Of a stretch of 64,000 nt of DNA, positions 46,091 through 54,958 are shown one piece after another. Source of the stretch: Tangfeifania diversioriginum (GTDB lineage Bacteria; Bacteroidota; Bacteroidia; Bacteroidales; Prolixibacteraceae). The DNA lies in assembly GCF_900141875.1 (NCBI RefSeq), contig NZ_FQZE01000023.1, positions 24,045-88,044 on the forward strand, in the 5' to 3' direction. The notes under the pieces are model-generated. The model searched no databases, was not told the DNA's origin, and saw only the letters and a program-made list of their open reading frames with translations. A program made the translations under genes and the position numbers. The first letter of the stretch is position 1, and each line of letters opens with the position of its first letter.

Positions 46091-46503
46091 TTCCACAACT
46101 GAAAATGTGTGCTCACTTTCCGAAAAGTACTTTTGTGACAAACCGGACAGGTTGCATTTTTCAGCCGGTGAATATTGGTGAGTTTCAACCGCGACCGGCA
46201 CTTGCTGCACCTAAATTCACTTTTATGCACCACCTCGTTATGGTTAAAAACAGTCACCTCGATTTTATCGTACAATATTTTACATTTCGGGCATTTGTAA
46301 ACCTGAAACCCAGCTTTTACAAACAAGTCGTTATTCTCTTTCGACAGCCTTTTTAGCAACCGGTGTGTTTTATAATGAAAAAGCTTTTTGTTGAGTTTCA
46401 GGTAGTTTTCAAGTGGTTGCGAATGGATTAAAAAGCCATGCCCCTGGTTAAATTTATCTTCAAAACCACAATTCCGGCATCGGTAAGTATAGGCGTGCCC
46501 CAT
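46087..46503 (-). CDS. Zinc-ribbon protein of unknown function
   Basis: The 138-residue protein has four CxxC pairs: CRNCG at ~9-13, CPKCK at ~70-74, CSKCR at ~99-103 and CPVCH at ~118-122, enough for two zinc ribbons. The N-terminal YRCRNCGFEDKFNQGHGF resembles the start of small zinc-ribbon proteins seen across bacteria. There is no enzymatic domain. It is presumably cytoplasmic and might bind nucleic acid or protein. It converges with the yidD cluster, sharing the bases TTAA at the stops. Confidence 0.7.
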   Translation of the reverse strand: MGHAYTYRCRNCGFEDKFNQGHGFLIHSQPLENYLKLNKKLFHYKTHRLLKRLSKENNDLFVKAGFQVYKCPKCKILYDKIEVTVFNHNEVVHKSEFRCSKCRSRLKLTNIHRLKNATCPVCHKSTFRKVSTHFQLWN

Positions 46504-46693
46504 AACATTTTACTTTCACTAAATGTACTGAAATTTATCCTGACTTTCAACCCCTTAAGCTTTTCAAACCAATTTATCCAAACTTTAATCGAAAAAATAC
46601 TTTCCCCGTTCTTCAGGAAATTATTTCAGCTTCGAAACTTTTTGTTCATTTAACTGTATTTATTAGTGTTCAAACTAAAATTCAAAAAAAGAA

Positions 46694-47260
46694 ATGAAAA
46701 CATTCATATTTGCACTACTGCTCGCGGTTCCGTTTATTACCGTTTCACAAAATACTAAAGGGCTTAAAATTGGCGAAAAAGTTCCAGGATTTGAAGCCAC
46801 AGCCGACGATGGCAGCACCTGGAAAATTAAAAACCATATTGGTGAAAATTACCTGGTGGTTTATTTTTACCCGGCAGCGATGACAGGCGGTTGCACAGCG
46901 CAGGCCTGTTCGTACCGCGACCTGAGCAGTGCCCTTGAATCGGAAGATGCCATGGTAGTTGGCGTGAGTGGCGACAATGTGGAAGGGCTGGAGTTTTTCA
47001 AGGAGGCGCACAACCTGAATTTCACGCTGCTTTCGGATGAATCAGGAGATATTGCCCGGCTTTTTGGCGTGCCTGTTCGCGATGGAGGAACATTCAACAG
47101 CGAATTTAACGGCCAGGAATTTGAGCTGGAAAGAGGAGTGACCACAAGCCGCTGGACATTTATCATCGACAAAAATGGGAAAGTGGTGTATAAAAACGAA
47201 CAGGTTGATGCCTCGAAAGACACCGAAGAGGTTTTATCCTTCCTGAAAAACAACCACTAA
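46694..47260 (+). CDS. Secreted peroxiredoxin (AhpC/TSA, BCP-like)
   Basis: The 188-residue protein has a signal peptide (FALLLAVPFITVSQ) and a thioredoxin fold of the BCP/PrxQ type. The peroxidatic cysteine is Cys67 in AAMTGGCTAQAC and Cys72 is the resolving cysteine, with the expected helical spacing. It should reduce peroxides in the periplasm with electrons from a thiol carrier. An OxyR regulator is encoded 35 kb away. Its stop overlaps the rmuC stop by four bases (CTAA). Confidence 0.88.
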   Translation: MKTFIFALLLAVPFITVSQNTKGLKIGEKVPGFEATADDGSTWKIKNHIGENYLVVYFYPAAMTGGCTAQACSYRDLSSALESEDAMVVGVSGDNVEGLEFFKEAHNLNFTLLSDESGDIARLFGVPVRDGGTFNSEFNGQEFELERGVTTSRWTFIIDKNGKVVYKNEQVDASKDTEEVLSFLKNNH

Positions 47261-48615
47261 TCTTCGAGTAATTTTTTGGGAAGCACTTTTGAGGCTTTGG
47301 CACCCAGCGATTTTAGCTTTTCGGTTGACCGGACAAGATTGCCACGGCCTTCAGATAACTTGTTCATGGCATCATCATAACTGTTTTGGGTGAGCCGCAG
47401 GTTGTTCCCGATTTTTTCCATATCGCCAATAAAATTCACGAATTTATCGTAAAGTGCCCCACCCTGCCTTGCTATTTCGAGCGCATTGCGGGTTTGGTTT
47501 TCCTGCTGCCAGATGGAGGCAATGGTGCGCAGTGTGGCCAGCAAAGTTGACGGGCTCACAATTACCACCTTTTGGTCCCAGGCAAAAGAGAACAACTCTT
47601 GATCTTCCTGAATGGCCAGACTGAATGATGACTCGATGGGAAGAAACAGCAACACAAAATCGGGCGAATTCAGTTTTCGTGCCGACTGGTAATGCTTTTC
47701 GCTCAATCCTTTTATCTGCGTTCTTAAACTCAGAAGATGCTCTTTTATGTGACGTGTCCGCTCCTCATCGGTAGTAGCATTTACGGCACGTTCGTAGGCA
47801 ACAAGCGAAACTTTGGAATCGATGATGATATGTTTATTGTCGGGCAGGTTGATTACAATATCGGGCTGAATGCGTTTGCCATCGTCAGAAAAATCGCTGA
47901 ACTGTTTTTGGTAGCCTTGTTCCCCTTCGTTCAGGCCCGAGCGTTCAAGAATGCGTTCCAGGACCACTTCGCCCCAGTTGCCCTGTTTCTTCACATCTCC
48001 TTTCAGCGCTTTGGTCAGGTTGCCGGCTTCTTCGCTTATGCGGGCGTTCAGTTCGTACAATTTTTTCAGCTCAGCGCGCAAATCGGTCTGGTCTTTCAAT
48101 CCCTTTTGGTAAGTGTCGTCCACTTTCTTTTCAAACAACTGCAGTTTTTCTTTCAGCGGGTTTAGCACTTCGCCAATATTTTTCTGGTTGGCAGCGGTAA
48201 ATTTCTCACTGTTTTTCTCCAGAATTTTACCTGCAATGTTTTCAAATTCAGTTGTAAATTTCTTTTGAATTTCTTCCAGCTCGGCTTTCTGTGTGTCCAG
48301 TTTTTCCTTCAGGTTCCGGTATTCGGCATTTGCTTTTTCAAGGCGGCCCACCAGCTGGGTATTTTCTTCCCTTTTGGTTTCAAGTTCTTTTTTCCACGCT
48401 TCGATTTCCGATTTCAGGGAGTTAGAGCGATCTTCCCAGACAAACTGTTGCTTTTCGGCTTCATATTTTTCAGTTTCCAGTTTTTTCTCCTCTTCCTGAA
48501 ACTGATTTTTAATACCTTGAATTTTTTTCTGATTTTTGAAAATAAAAAAAACAGAAGCAGCAAGTCCGCCTGTTACGATTCCAATGACAAGGAATAACAT
48601 GGTAATTACATCCAT
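47257..48615 (-). CDS. rmuC: DNA recombination protein RmuC
   Basis: The 452-residue protein starts with a membrane anchor (MLFLVIGIVTGGLAASVFFIF), then a long coiled coil (~30-180) and the RmuC nuclease-like domain: KKQGNWGEVVLERILERSGL, IQPDIVINLPDNKHIIIDSKVSL and FVLLFLPIESSFSLA. The IDSKVSL strand is of the PD-(D/E)XK type. RmuC limits DNA inversions between short repeats and has been linked to defence. Length and order are normal. Confidence 0.92.
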   Translation of the reverse strand: MDVITMLFLVIGIVTGGLAASVFFIFKNQKKIQGIKNQFQEEEKKLETEKYEAEKQQFVWEDRSNSLKSEIEAWKKELETKREENTQLVGRLEKANAEYRNLKEKLDTQKAELEEIQKKFTTEFENIAGKILEKNSEKFTAANQKNIGEVLNPLKEKLQLFEKKVDDTYQKGLKDQTDLRAELKKLYELNARISEEAGNLTKALKGDVKKQGNWGEVVLERILERSGLNEGEQGYQKQFSDFSDDGKRIQPDIVINLPDNKHIIIDSKVSLVAYERAVNATTDEERTRHIKEHLLSLRTQIKGLSEKHYQSARKLNSPDFVLLFLPIESSFSLAIQEDQELFSFAWDQKVVIVSPSTLLATLRTIASIWQQENQTRNALEIARQGGALYDKFVNFIGDMEKIGNNLRLTQNSYDDAMNKLSEGRGNLVRSTEKLKSLGAKASKVLPKKLLED

Positions 48616-48695
48616 CAGGCAAAATTTTGTGTTTTTAAAAATGGCAATTTAGCCAAAACTGGTCGTTTTATACACTTTTTCTGCCTGAGAATAAT

Positions 48696-49778
48696 TTACC
48701 ATTTATAAACAATAGAATTGATATTCATTCCGGCCCCCACCGAGCAAAGGACGATATAATCACCGGAATTAATTTCCTGGTCATCAATTTTTCCTTTCAA
48801 AACCAGATCGAGCAATGTGGGCACGGTGGCTGTTGATGAGTTACCCAGATCCCTAATACTCATGGGCATAATACCTTCCGGAATATTTTTTTCGCCATAA
48901 AGTTTGAACAGGCCACTCAGGATGGCTTCGTCCATTTTTTCGTTGGCCTGGTGAATTAATACTTTTTTGATGTCGGCTAATTCAAGACCGGCTTTTTCAA
49001 TACTGTCTTTTACAACTCCCGGAACATTTTTTATGGCATAAATATACAGTTTGTGCCCCGCCATTTTAACCCAGAGCTCGTCGCCTTGCATGTTGGGATT
49101 GTTTGACGGCCCAAGTGTTAGCAAATGGGCATGCGAAACTGAATCGGAACGACTGGCGTGCGAAAGGATTCCGGTTGGCTCTTCGCTTTCAACAGCTTCG
49201 ACTATTGTAGCACCTGCACCGTCGGCATAAATCATTGAATCGCGATCGTGCGGATCAGAAATGCGAGACAATACATCGGCCCCCACCACCACGCCGCGTT
49301 TCATAAAGCCGCTTTTAATGAAGGCATCGGCCACAATCATTCCTTGTGTCCAACCGGGGCAACCTGAAATCACATCGTGGCAAATTGACGAAGGATTTTC
49401 AATTTTCAATTTCATTTTCACCTTGTTGGCAAGGCCGGGTAAAATATCGCTGCGCACATTCCCTTCGTAAATATCGCCGAAATTATGGGCAACGATAATA
49501 AAATCGAGGCTCTCTTTTGAAATTCCTGCCGTTTGGCAGGCATCTTCTATTGCAAATGCAGCAATATCAGAAGTCACCTGATTTTCACCTACATAACGGC
49601 GCTCCTCAATATTCGTTATCTCATGGAATTTCCGGATGATTTCCTCATTCGGCTTATCAATTAATTGTTTGCTTGCAGCATCATAAAACTCATTCCCAAG
49701 AAAATGGGTATTTTTAACCTGCTGCGGAGGAAGATAACTTCCTGTTCCAATTATCCGTGTATAGACTTCCTTTGCCAT
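48696..49778 (-). CDS. 3-oxoacyl-ACP synthase III (KAS III)-family enzyme
   Basis: The ~360-residue protein is a thiolase-fold condensing enzyme of the FabH family with the triad Cys140 (VISGCPGW), His276 (LIHQAN) and Asn313 (LGNSSTAT). KAS III starts fatty acid synthesis by joining an acyl-CoA with malonyl-ACP. It is longer than E. coli FabH (317) and has an unusual NTHFLGNEFYD segment near the start, so it may be a specialised paralogue for a lipid or polyketide-like product. No acyl carrier protein or other fab gene is next to it; lpxH follows on the same strand. Confidence 0.85.
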   Translation of the reverse strand: MAKEVYTRIIGTGSYLPPQQVKNTHFLGNEFYDAASKQLIDKPNEEIIRKFHEITNIEERRYVGENQVTSDIAAFAIEDACQTAGISKESLDFIIVAHNFGDIYEGNVRSDILPGLANKVKMKLKIENPSSICHDVISGCPGWTQGMIVADAFIKSGFMKRGVVVGADVLSRISDPHDRDSMIYADGAGATIVEAVESEEPTGILSHASRSDSVSHAHLLTLGPSNNPNMQGDELWVKMAGHKLYIYAIKNVPGVVKDSIEKAGLELADIKKVLIHQANEKMDEAILSGLFKLYGEKNIPEGIMPMSIRDLGNSSTATVPTLLDLVLKGKIDDQEINSGDYIVLCSVGAGMNINSIVYKW

Positions 49779-49804
49779 AATATTCAACTCCCAACTAACC
49801 TCGA

Positions 49805-50551
49805 TTAATGAAATTTGTTCAACTTAAACTCATCGCCATCAAAAACGCCGTAAGAGAAATTTGTAATCCAGTCGCCAAGTAAAATAAACCTGGCCCCATT
49901 TTTAAGCTCCTCATTAGCCATTTGATGACGGTGGCCAAATATAAAATAATCTACCCACTCCTTCTCCAAAAAATTTTGGGCAAATTTATACATACTCTCA
50001 TTCTTAACTTTAAATTCTTCTTTGTGGTCGATTTTTGATAACCGGCTCGACTCTGACCAGCGATGTGCAATGTTAAATGCAAAATTAGGGTGCAGGCGCG
50101 AGAACAACCATTGCAGTTTTCGGCTCACAAAAAATTTTTTCAGCATCAGGTAGCCCTTGTCCTCGGGATCGAGCCCGTCGCCATGGGCAATTAAAAATTT
50201 TTTGCCCCTGATTTCGGTTATGAATTCATTGCGGTGCACAATCAATCCAATTTCAGTGGGCAGGTAATCGAATACCCAAAGGTCGTGGTTACCGGTAAAA
50301 AAATGAACGGGCACACCTTTATCAGCAATATCGGCAAGTCTGCCTAAAACCCGTGTAAAACCGCGTGGGACAACTTTTCGGTACTCGAACCAGAAATCAA
50401 AAATATCGCCAACCAGGTAAAGCTCACTTACATCGTCTTTAATAAAATCGAGCCATTTTGCAAAAAACTGTTCGCGTTCGCGGTTGTTTTTAAGCGCCGG
50501 TGCGCCCAGATGCACATCGGAAATAAAATATATTTTCCCTTTTTCTGACAA
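49805..50551 (-). CDS. lpxH: UDP-2,3-diacylglucosamine diphosphatase
   Basis: LpxH hydrolyses UDP-2,3-diacylglucosamine to lipid X in lipid A synthesis at the inner membrane. The 248-residue protein has the calcineurin-type metal motifs in order: DVHLG (~12-16), GDIFDFW, GNHD, HGDGLD and GHRH. An insertion-lid region with FSRLHPNFAFNIAHRWSESSR matches LpxH. It lies 26 bases upstream of the KAS III gene and could be cotranscribed, a lipid-linked pair. Confidence 0.92.
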   Translation of the reverse strand: MSEKGKIYFISDVHLGAPALKNNREREQFFAKWLDFIKDDVSELYLVGDIFDFWFEYRKVVPRGFTRVLGRLADIADKGVPVHFFTGNHDLWVFDYLPTEIGLIVHRNEFITEIRGKKFLIAHGDGLDPEDKGYLMLKKFFVSRKLQWLFSRLHPNFAFNIAHRWSESSRLSKIDHKEEFKVKNESMYKFAQNFLEKEWVDYFIFGHRHQMANEELKNGARFILLGDWITNFSYGVFDGDEFKLNKFH

Positions 50552-50594
50552 GTTAAAATAGTGTTCAAAATTGATTTTACAAATCTTCCGCCAT

Positions 50595-51752
50595 TTAATT
50601 GAGCAGCCTGGAAAGTGCCCTGTCCAATGCCTGCCCTTTCAGGTCTTTTGCAATTACCTCTCCCTCTTCGTTGAGCAGGTAATTGTAAGGCACAGTTTGG
50701 ACATTGTAGTTGCGCACCGCCTGGTTGCTGCCTTCCATATCTCCCACATTAATCCAGCTCAGGCCATCCTTATCAATGGCATCAACCCATTCAATCCGGT
50801 TATTGTCAACACTCACCTGATAAATTTCAAACCCTTTGTTTTTATATTTATTGTAGGCCTCCACGAGGGCTTCGTTTAAAATTCGCGAATCTCGGTTGAC
50901 TGCCGCCCAGAATTGCAGCAAAACCACTTTGCCGCGTAACGACGAAAGTGCAATTTCTTCCCCTTCGGGTGTGGGCAAAACAATTTCGGGGCTGTTTTGG
51001 CCCTGTTCCTGAATTAATTGCTGCAACCGGGCACTTTGGTCATCTTTTAACAACTGCACAGTATTTTGGTACAGCGCCTTTACATGTTCCGATTCAGGAT
51101 AAATGGAGTTAAGTGCAGAGGCGGCTACGCGCATGGTTTGCAAATCGTTAATCACGTAATTCTGCTGGCCAAATTTTTGGTACAAAGCCAAAACACTGGC
51201 CATTGAAAAAGGATTATCCATAACAAACTGCGCAGAAAATTCCGCCTGCTTCTCTCTGATTTTCCGGGCTTCCTCTTCCCATTGAGCTTTCATTTCCGGG
51301 TAATCATTATTTCCTTTGTATAAATTATGCAGCGATTGCAGCGAATCGAGCTTCTTTTGTGTGGAATTGAGATGATCAGTAAGTTTTTTCACCTGCACCG
51401 CCCCGGTTGAGCCCTCCACGTGGTAATCGCGTTCAAAATTTACAGCATCTGCTGTAACAATCACTTCATCAAGCGAATCAATCAGCAGTGTAATAAACTT
51501 GTTGTCGTTAAGTTTAAGCAAATAATATGAAGGAATATTGGTGGTGCCTTTGAATTCGAACCCACCATCTTTGTCAATTTTTGCAGAGTCAAGAAGTTGT
51601 GTGGAAGAAACCAGTAATTTTTCAAAGTAAATGGTTTCCCCTTCGGCGTGTGAAACTTTTCCGGTTACGGTAAACCGGTTTTCATCTTTGGCACAACCTG
51701 CCATTAAGATTCCTGCAACAAACATTGCAATTAATAACCTACTGATTTTCAT
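50595..51752 (-). CDS. TlpA-like lipoprotein lacking the CxxC motif
   Basis: The 385-residue protein has a lipobox (GILMAGC; Cys20) followed by AKDE, similar to a surface-export signal. An N-terminal DUF4369-like beta domain (~28-115), a helical linker (~120-250) and a C-terminal thioredoxin fold (~255-385) follow, the layout of Bacteroidota TlpA/ResA-type proteins. At residues 281-290 the sequence is FWAAVNRDSR where active members have FWAxWCxPCR, so both redox cysteines are lost. It cannot act as a thiol oxidoreductase; a binding role is likely. It probably precedes lpxH on the same transcript. Confidence 0.85.
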   Translation of the reverse strand: MKISRLLIAMFVAGILMAGCAKDENRFTVTGKVSHAEGETIYFEKLLVSSTQLLDSAKIDKDGGFEFKGTTNIPSYYLLKLNDNKFITLLIDSLDEVIVTADAVNFERDYHVEGSTGAVQVKKLTDHLNSTQKKLDSLQSLHNLYKGNNDYPEMKAQWEEEARKIREKQAEFSAQFVMDNPFSMASVLALYQKFGQQNYVINDLQTMRVAASALNSIYPESEHVKALYQNTVQLLKDDQSARLQQLIQEQGQNSPEIVLPTPEGEEIALSSLRGKVVLLQFWAAVNRDSRILNEALVEAYNKYKNKGFEIYQVSVDNNRIEWVDAIDKDGLSWINVGDMEGSNQAVRNYNVQTVPYNYLLNEEGEVIAKDLKGQALDRALSRLLN

Positions 51753-51974
51753 ATCCAGTTTTTGATTTTAAGAGGCGTAAAATTAACAATTTCCAGTTTT
51801 TCATGATTATTAAACCGCGAAAATAACATATTTTAACCCGCATAACCGCACACATGCAAAAATTAATTGAAACCAATTATTCCGGGTAAAGAATTTTGTG
51901 AGAAAGTTTTTTTCGCAATTTTTGTAACGGATTATCCCTGAAAAAATTTTATGTTCGTCGAAAAGCAGTAAATA

Positions 51975-52913
51975 GTGAAAATATATCACAACATAAACAA
52001 CTTTGAAGCAAAGAACCCGGTAGTTACCATCGGTACCTTCGACGGGGTTCATTTGGGGCACCAGAAAGTAATTGCCCGGTTGAAAGAATTTGCCCGCAAA
52101 CATAACGGCGAATCGGTTATTTTTACGTTCCACCCCCACCCCCGGCTGGTTACGGCACCAAACGAAGGTAACCTCCGCCTGCTTACTACCATTGAAGAAA
52201 AAAAGCAGTTATTTGAAAAGTCGGGAATCGATCACCTGATTGTTTACCCGTTTACCAAAACGTTTTCGGAATTAAGCTACAGCAGTTTTGTAAAAAATAT
52301 ACTGGTTGACAAATTAAAAACACGATGCCTGGTGGTGGGTTACGATCACCGGTTCGGCAAAAACCGCGAGGGCAGTTTTGAATACCTGAAAGAGTGTGCG
52401 AAAAGCTACAATTTTAAAATTGAAAAACTGGATGCCCTGTTGATTGACGAAGCTCACGTGAGCTCCACCCGCATTCGCAACGCCCTTGAGGATGGAGATG
52501 TTGAGCAGGCCAACAAATTTCTGGGATACCGTTTTACTTTGCACGGAACTGTGGTGGAAGGACAACGGGTGGGACGCAAAATGGGTTTTCCCACGGCCAA
52601 CATTGAGGCCTCCGATCCGCACAAACTCATTCCGGGTTACGGGGTTTATGCGGTTGAAATTATTCTTTCGGGAGAAAAATACGGCGGAATGCTGAATATT
52701 GGTACCCGCCCCACTTTTAACAATAATGCCGACAACCGCAGTATTGAAGTGCATATTTTCAATTTCTCGGGTGATATCTACAACAAAGAAATTACGTTGA
52801 TTTTTGAAGCAAAAATAAGAGACGAAAAAAAATTCAGCGGACCAGAAGCGTTGGTGGAACAACTCAAAAAAGACAAAGAAACTGCGCTGGAAATTCTTGC
52901 CGAGAAAAGCTAA
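51975..52913 (+). CDS. ribF: Bifunctional riboflavin kinase / FAD synthetase
   Basis: RibF makes FMN and then FAD from riboflavin. The 312-residue protein has the nucleotidyltransferase motif GTFDGVHLGH at residues 20-29, STRIR at ~158-162, and the kinase domain beginning GTVVEGQRVGRKMGFPTANI with NIGTRPTF. The start is GTG at 51975; no ATG is available before the conserved region. Its stop overlaps the convergent nuclease-family gene by four bases. Confidence 0.95.
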   Translation: MKIYHNINNFEAKNPVVTIGTFDGVHLGHQKVIARLKEFARKHNGESVIFTFHPHPRLVTAPNEGNLRLLTTIEEKKQLFEKSGIDHLIVYPFTKTFSELSYSSFVKNILVDKLKTRCLVVGYDHRFGKNREGSFEYLKECAKSYNFKIEKLDALLIDEAHVSSTRIRNALEDGDVEQANKFLGYRFTLHGTVVEGQRVGRKMGFPTANIEASDPHKLIPGYGVYAVEIILSGEKYGGMLNIGTRPTFNNNADNRSIEVHIFNFSGDIYNKEITLIFEAKIRDEKKFSGPEALVEQLKKDKETALEILAEKS

Positions 52914-53968
52914 TTTTTTATCAGCGAGCAGGAAACCGGCAAGTGGTCAGAATTCATGTAGTCATAAGTTTGAAAATTATACGATTCAAATCCCGGGCTG
53001 TGAAAAATATAATCGATACGAAACGATGGAAGTTTACCAACATAGGTGCGGCCAATTCCGCTGCCCGACTCCACAAAGGCATCATTCAAACCTTTTCGCA
53101 ACTGGCGGTAGGCATACGAGACCGGAGGATCGTTAAAATCGCCGCAAACCAAAACGTGGTAGGGTGAATCATCAATGTATTCGCGAATTTTGCGGACCTG
53201 CTTGGCCCTCAACTGAAATCCTTTTTTAAACCGCGCCCCCACTTCACGCATGTCGTCCAAATCCTTTTCATCATCTACCCCTGATTCAATAAAAGAATAT
53301 TTACCCGGATCAATCTGGTACGACTGAAGATGCACATTGAAAACCCGAACTGTGTCGCTGCCAATCAGCAAATCGGTGTAAATGGTAATATTCCTCGAAT
53401 TTTCAAATCGGATTTCCCCCATGTTTACTATGGGAAACCTGGAAAGGGTTACACTGCCAAACGTTGTACTCGACCGCGCGAACTGATAATGATTAATAAA
53501 ATCCAACTCTTCAACTGTTTCTCCCAGGTTGAAAATACTGTTTTTCCAAAGGCGTACTTCCTGCATACAAATAATATCGGGCTTTTGTTCCAACAGAAAA
53601 TTTTTAATTTCATCTGCAGTTTCCTTCGGGCTCAGATCTTTGTTGCCTGCAAAATGCATCACGTTGTAAGAAAGCACTTTAACATCGCCAGTTTCAATTG
53701 TTTTTCCACTAAACTGTACGAAACGCGACAGGGTGCCCAGGCCCAGCACAATAGCAATAGCCGAAAACCACATGTAACGCGGATTTACAAGAAGCCACAG
53801 TACAATAAAGAATAAATTGAGCCCCAAAAACACAGGATACCCCAACCCGAAAAAAGATGGAAGCCACCAATTATCCGGTGCGAATTGACCCGACAGGTAG
53901 GACATAATCAGCGCCAATACTGCCAGCAAGTTAATTCCTATTGATATATAAATTACAATTTTTCTCAC
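52910..53968 (-). CDS. Membrane-anchored endonuclease/exonuclease/phosphatase-family protein
   Basis: The 352-residue product has three N-terminal membrane segments (~5-25, ~42-60, ~66-83) and an EEP domain with the catalytic motifs CMQEVRLW, VCGDFNDPP and the final SDHLPV. Such membrane-anchored members are frequent in Bacteroidota and of unknown substrate: DNA, phospholipid and inositol phosphate are all possible for the fold. The active site appears complete and would face the periplasm or cytoplasm depending on topology. Confidence 0.85.
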   Translation of the reverse strand: MRKIVIYISIGINLLAVLALIMSYLSGQFAPDNWWLPSFFGLGYPVFLGLNLFFIVLWLLVNPRYMWFSAIAIVLGLGTLSRFVQFSGKTIETGDVKVLSYNVMHFAGNKDLSPKETADEIKNFLLEQKPDIICMQEVRLWKNSIFNLGETVEELDFINHYQFARSSTTFGSVTLSRFPIVNMGEIRFENSRNITIYTDLLIGSDTVRVFNVHLQSYQIDPGKYSFIESGVDDEKDLDDMREVGARFKKGFQLRAKQVRKIREYIDDSPYHVLVCGDFNDPPVSYAYRQLRKGLNDAFVESGSGIGRTYVGKLPSFRIDYIFHSPGFESYNFQTYDYMNSDHLPVSCSLIKN

Positions 53969-54067
53969 TACTCAAGGTTAAAATCCTTCTTACCGCGTAA
54001 AGTTGTCAAAGAAATTTTAAATTCCATTCTTATCCTTTTCAAAAATTAAAAATCAACTGGAGAAAAC

Positions 54068-54916
54068 TCAAATATCTCCTTTCCTGCAGCGCAACATCCG
54101 GTCTTTCCCGTTAATGTCTTTTTTGATTTCAACTTCCGCAAAGTTTTTATCGGTCAACAGCCGGATTAACTCTTCTCCCAGGTTTTCATTGATTTCGAAA
54201 AACAACCACCCTGTCTCCTTTAAATACCGGTTTGCAAAATCAGCAATACTTTGGTAAAAAACCAGCGGATTAGTATTGGAAACAAACAACGCATTTTCAG
54301 GTTCGTATTGCAGAACGTTGAGGTGCATTGCAGCTTTTTCCAGTTCGCGCACATAGGGCGGATTACTGACAATTACATCAACTGGTTCCCATTTTTCTTT
54401 TTCCCACTGCAAAATATCGGCCTCCTTAAAAGTCACATCCAGCTGGTTCTGTTCCGCATTTTTGCTGGCTGTCCGAATCGATTCTGCAGAAATATCCACA
54501 CCAGTCACCACTGCATTTTTCAATTCTTTTTTCAGCGCCAGCGCAATGCAGCCGCTTCCTGTACCAACATCAATAATTGATGGATTTTCATTTTCAACAG
54601 CAGCAATAATCCACTGAACAAGCTCTTCTGTTTCGGGGCGCGGAATAAGTACCGAAGGATTTACTGTGAGTTTCAGCCCAAAAAATTCCGTTTCGCCCAA
54701 AATATATTGAATGGGTTCAAACTTTTTTAACCGCTCAACTATTGCTTCAATTCTTTTTTGAGAAGATTTCTCCAGTTTCTGATTTCTGCCAAGAACAAGG
54801 TCCGTGTACGAAAGCTGCAGAACATGCCAAAATATGAGCCGGACGAATCCCTGCACTTCAGTTTTAGGATACAAACCGGTTAATTCTTTTTCGATGTATT
54901 GAATAGTCGCTTCCAT
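54068..54916 (-). CDS. prmC: Release factor glutamine methyltransferase
   Basis: PrmC methylates the glutamine of GGQ in release factors 1 and 2; prfB is also in this window. The 282-residue protein has the helical N-terminal domain, the FEPIQYILGETEFFG linker, motif I DVGTGSG at ~116-122 and the catalytic NPPY at 185-188. I take ATG 54916; the frame stays open upstream through ribD, but those residues are antisense to ribD and are rejected. It is divergent from ribD with 42 bases between. Confidence 0.95.
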   Translation of the reverse strand: MEATIQYIEKELTGLYPKTEVQGFVRLIFWHVLQLSYTDLVLGRNQKLEKSSQKRIEAIVERLKKFEPIQYILGETEFFGLKLTVNPSVLIPRPETEELVQWIIAAVENENPSIIDVGTGSGCIALALKKELKNAVVTGVDISAESIRTASKNAEQNQLDVTFKEADILQWEKEKWEPVDVIVSNPPYVRELEKAAMHLNVLQYEPENALFVSNTNPLVFYQSIADFANRYLKETGWLFFEINENLGEELIRLLTDKNFAEVEIKKDINGKDRMLRCRKGDI

Positions 54917-54921
54917 TGTGT

Positions 54922-54943
54922 TACTTTTGGCAGTGCAAAGATA
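54922..54943. promoter_or_regulatory. Back-to-back promoters of ribD and prmC
   Basis: TACTTTTG at 54922-54929 reads toward ribD and TATCTTTG at 54943-54936 on the minus strand reads toward prmC. Both are full matches to TAnnTTTG within a 42-base spacer, so the -33 elements must lie inside the opposite genes. Confidence 0.6.
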
Positions 54944-54958
54944 CTTTTTCCGCGGCAA

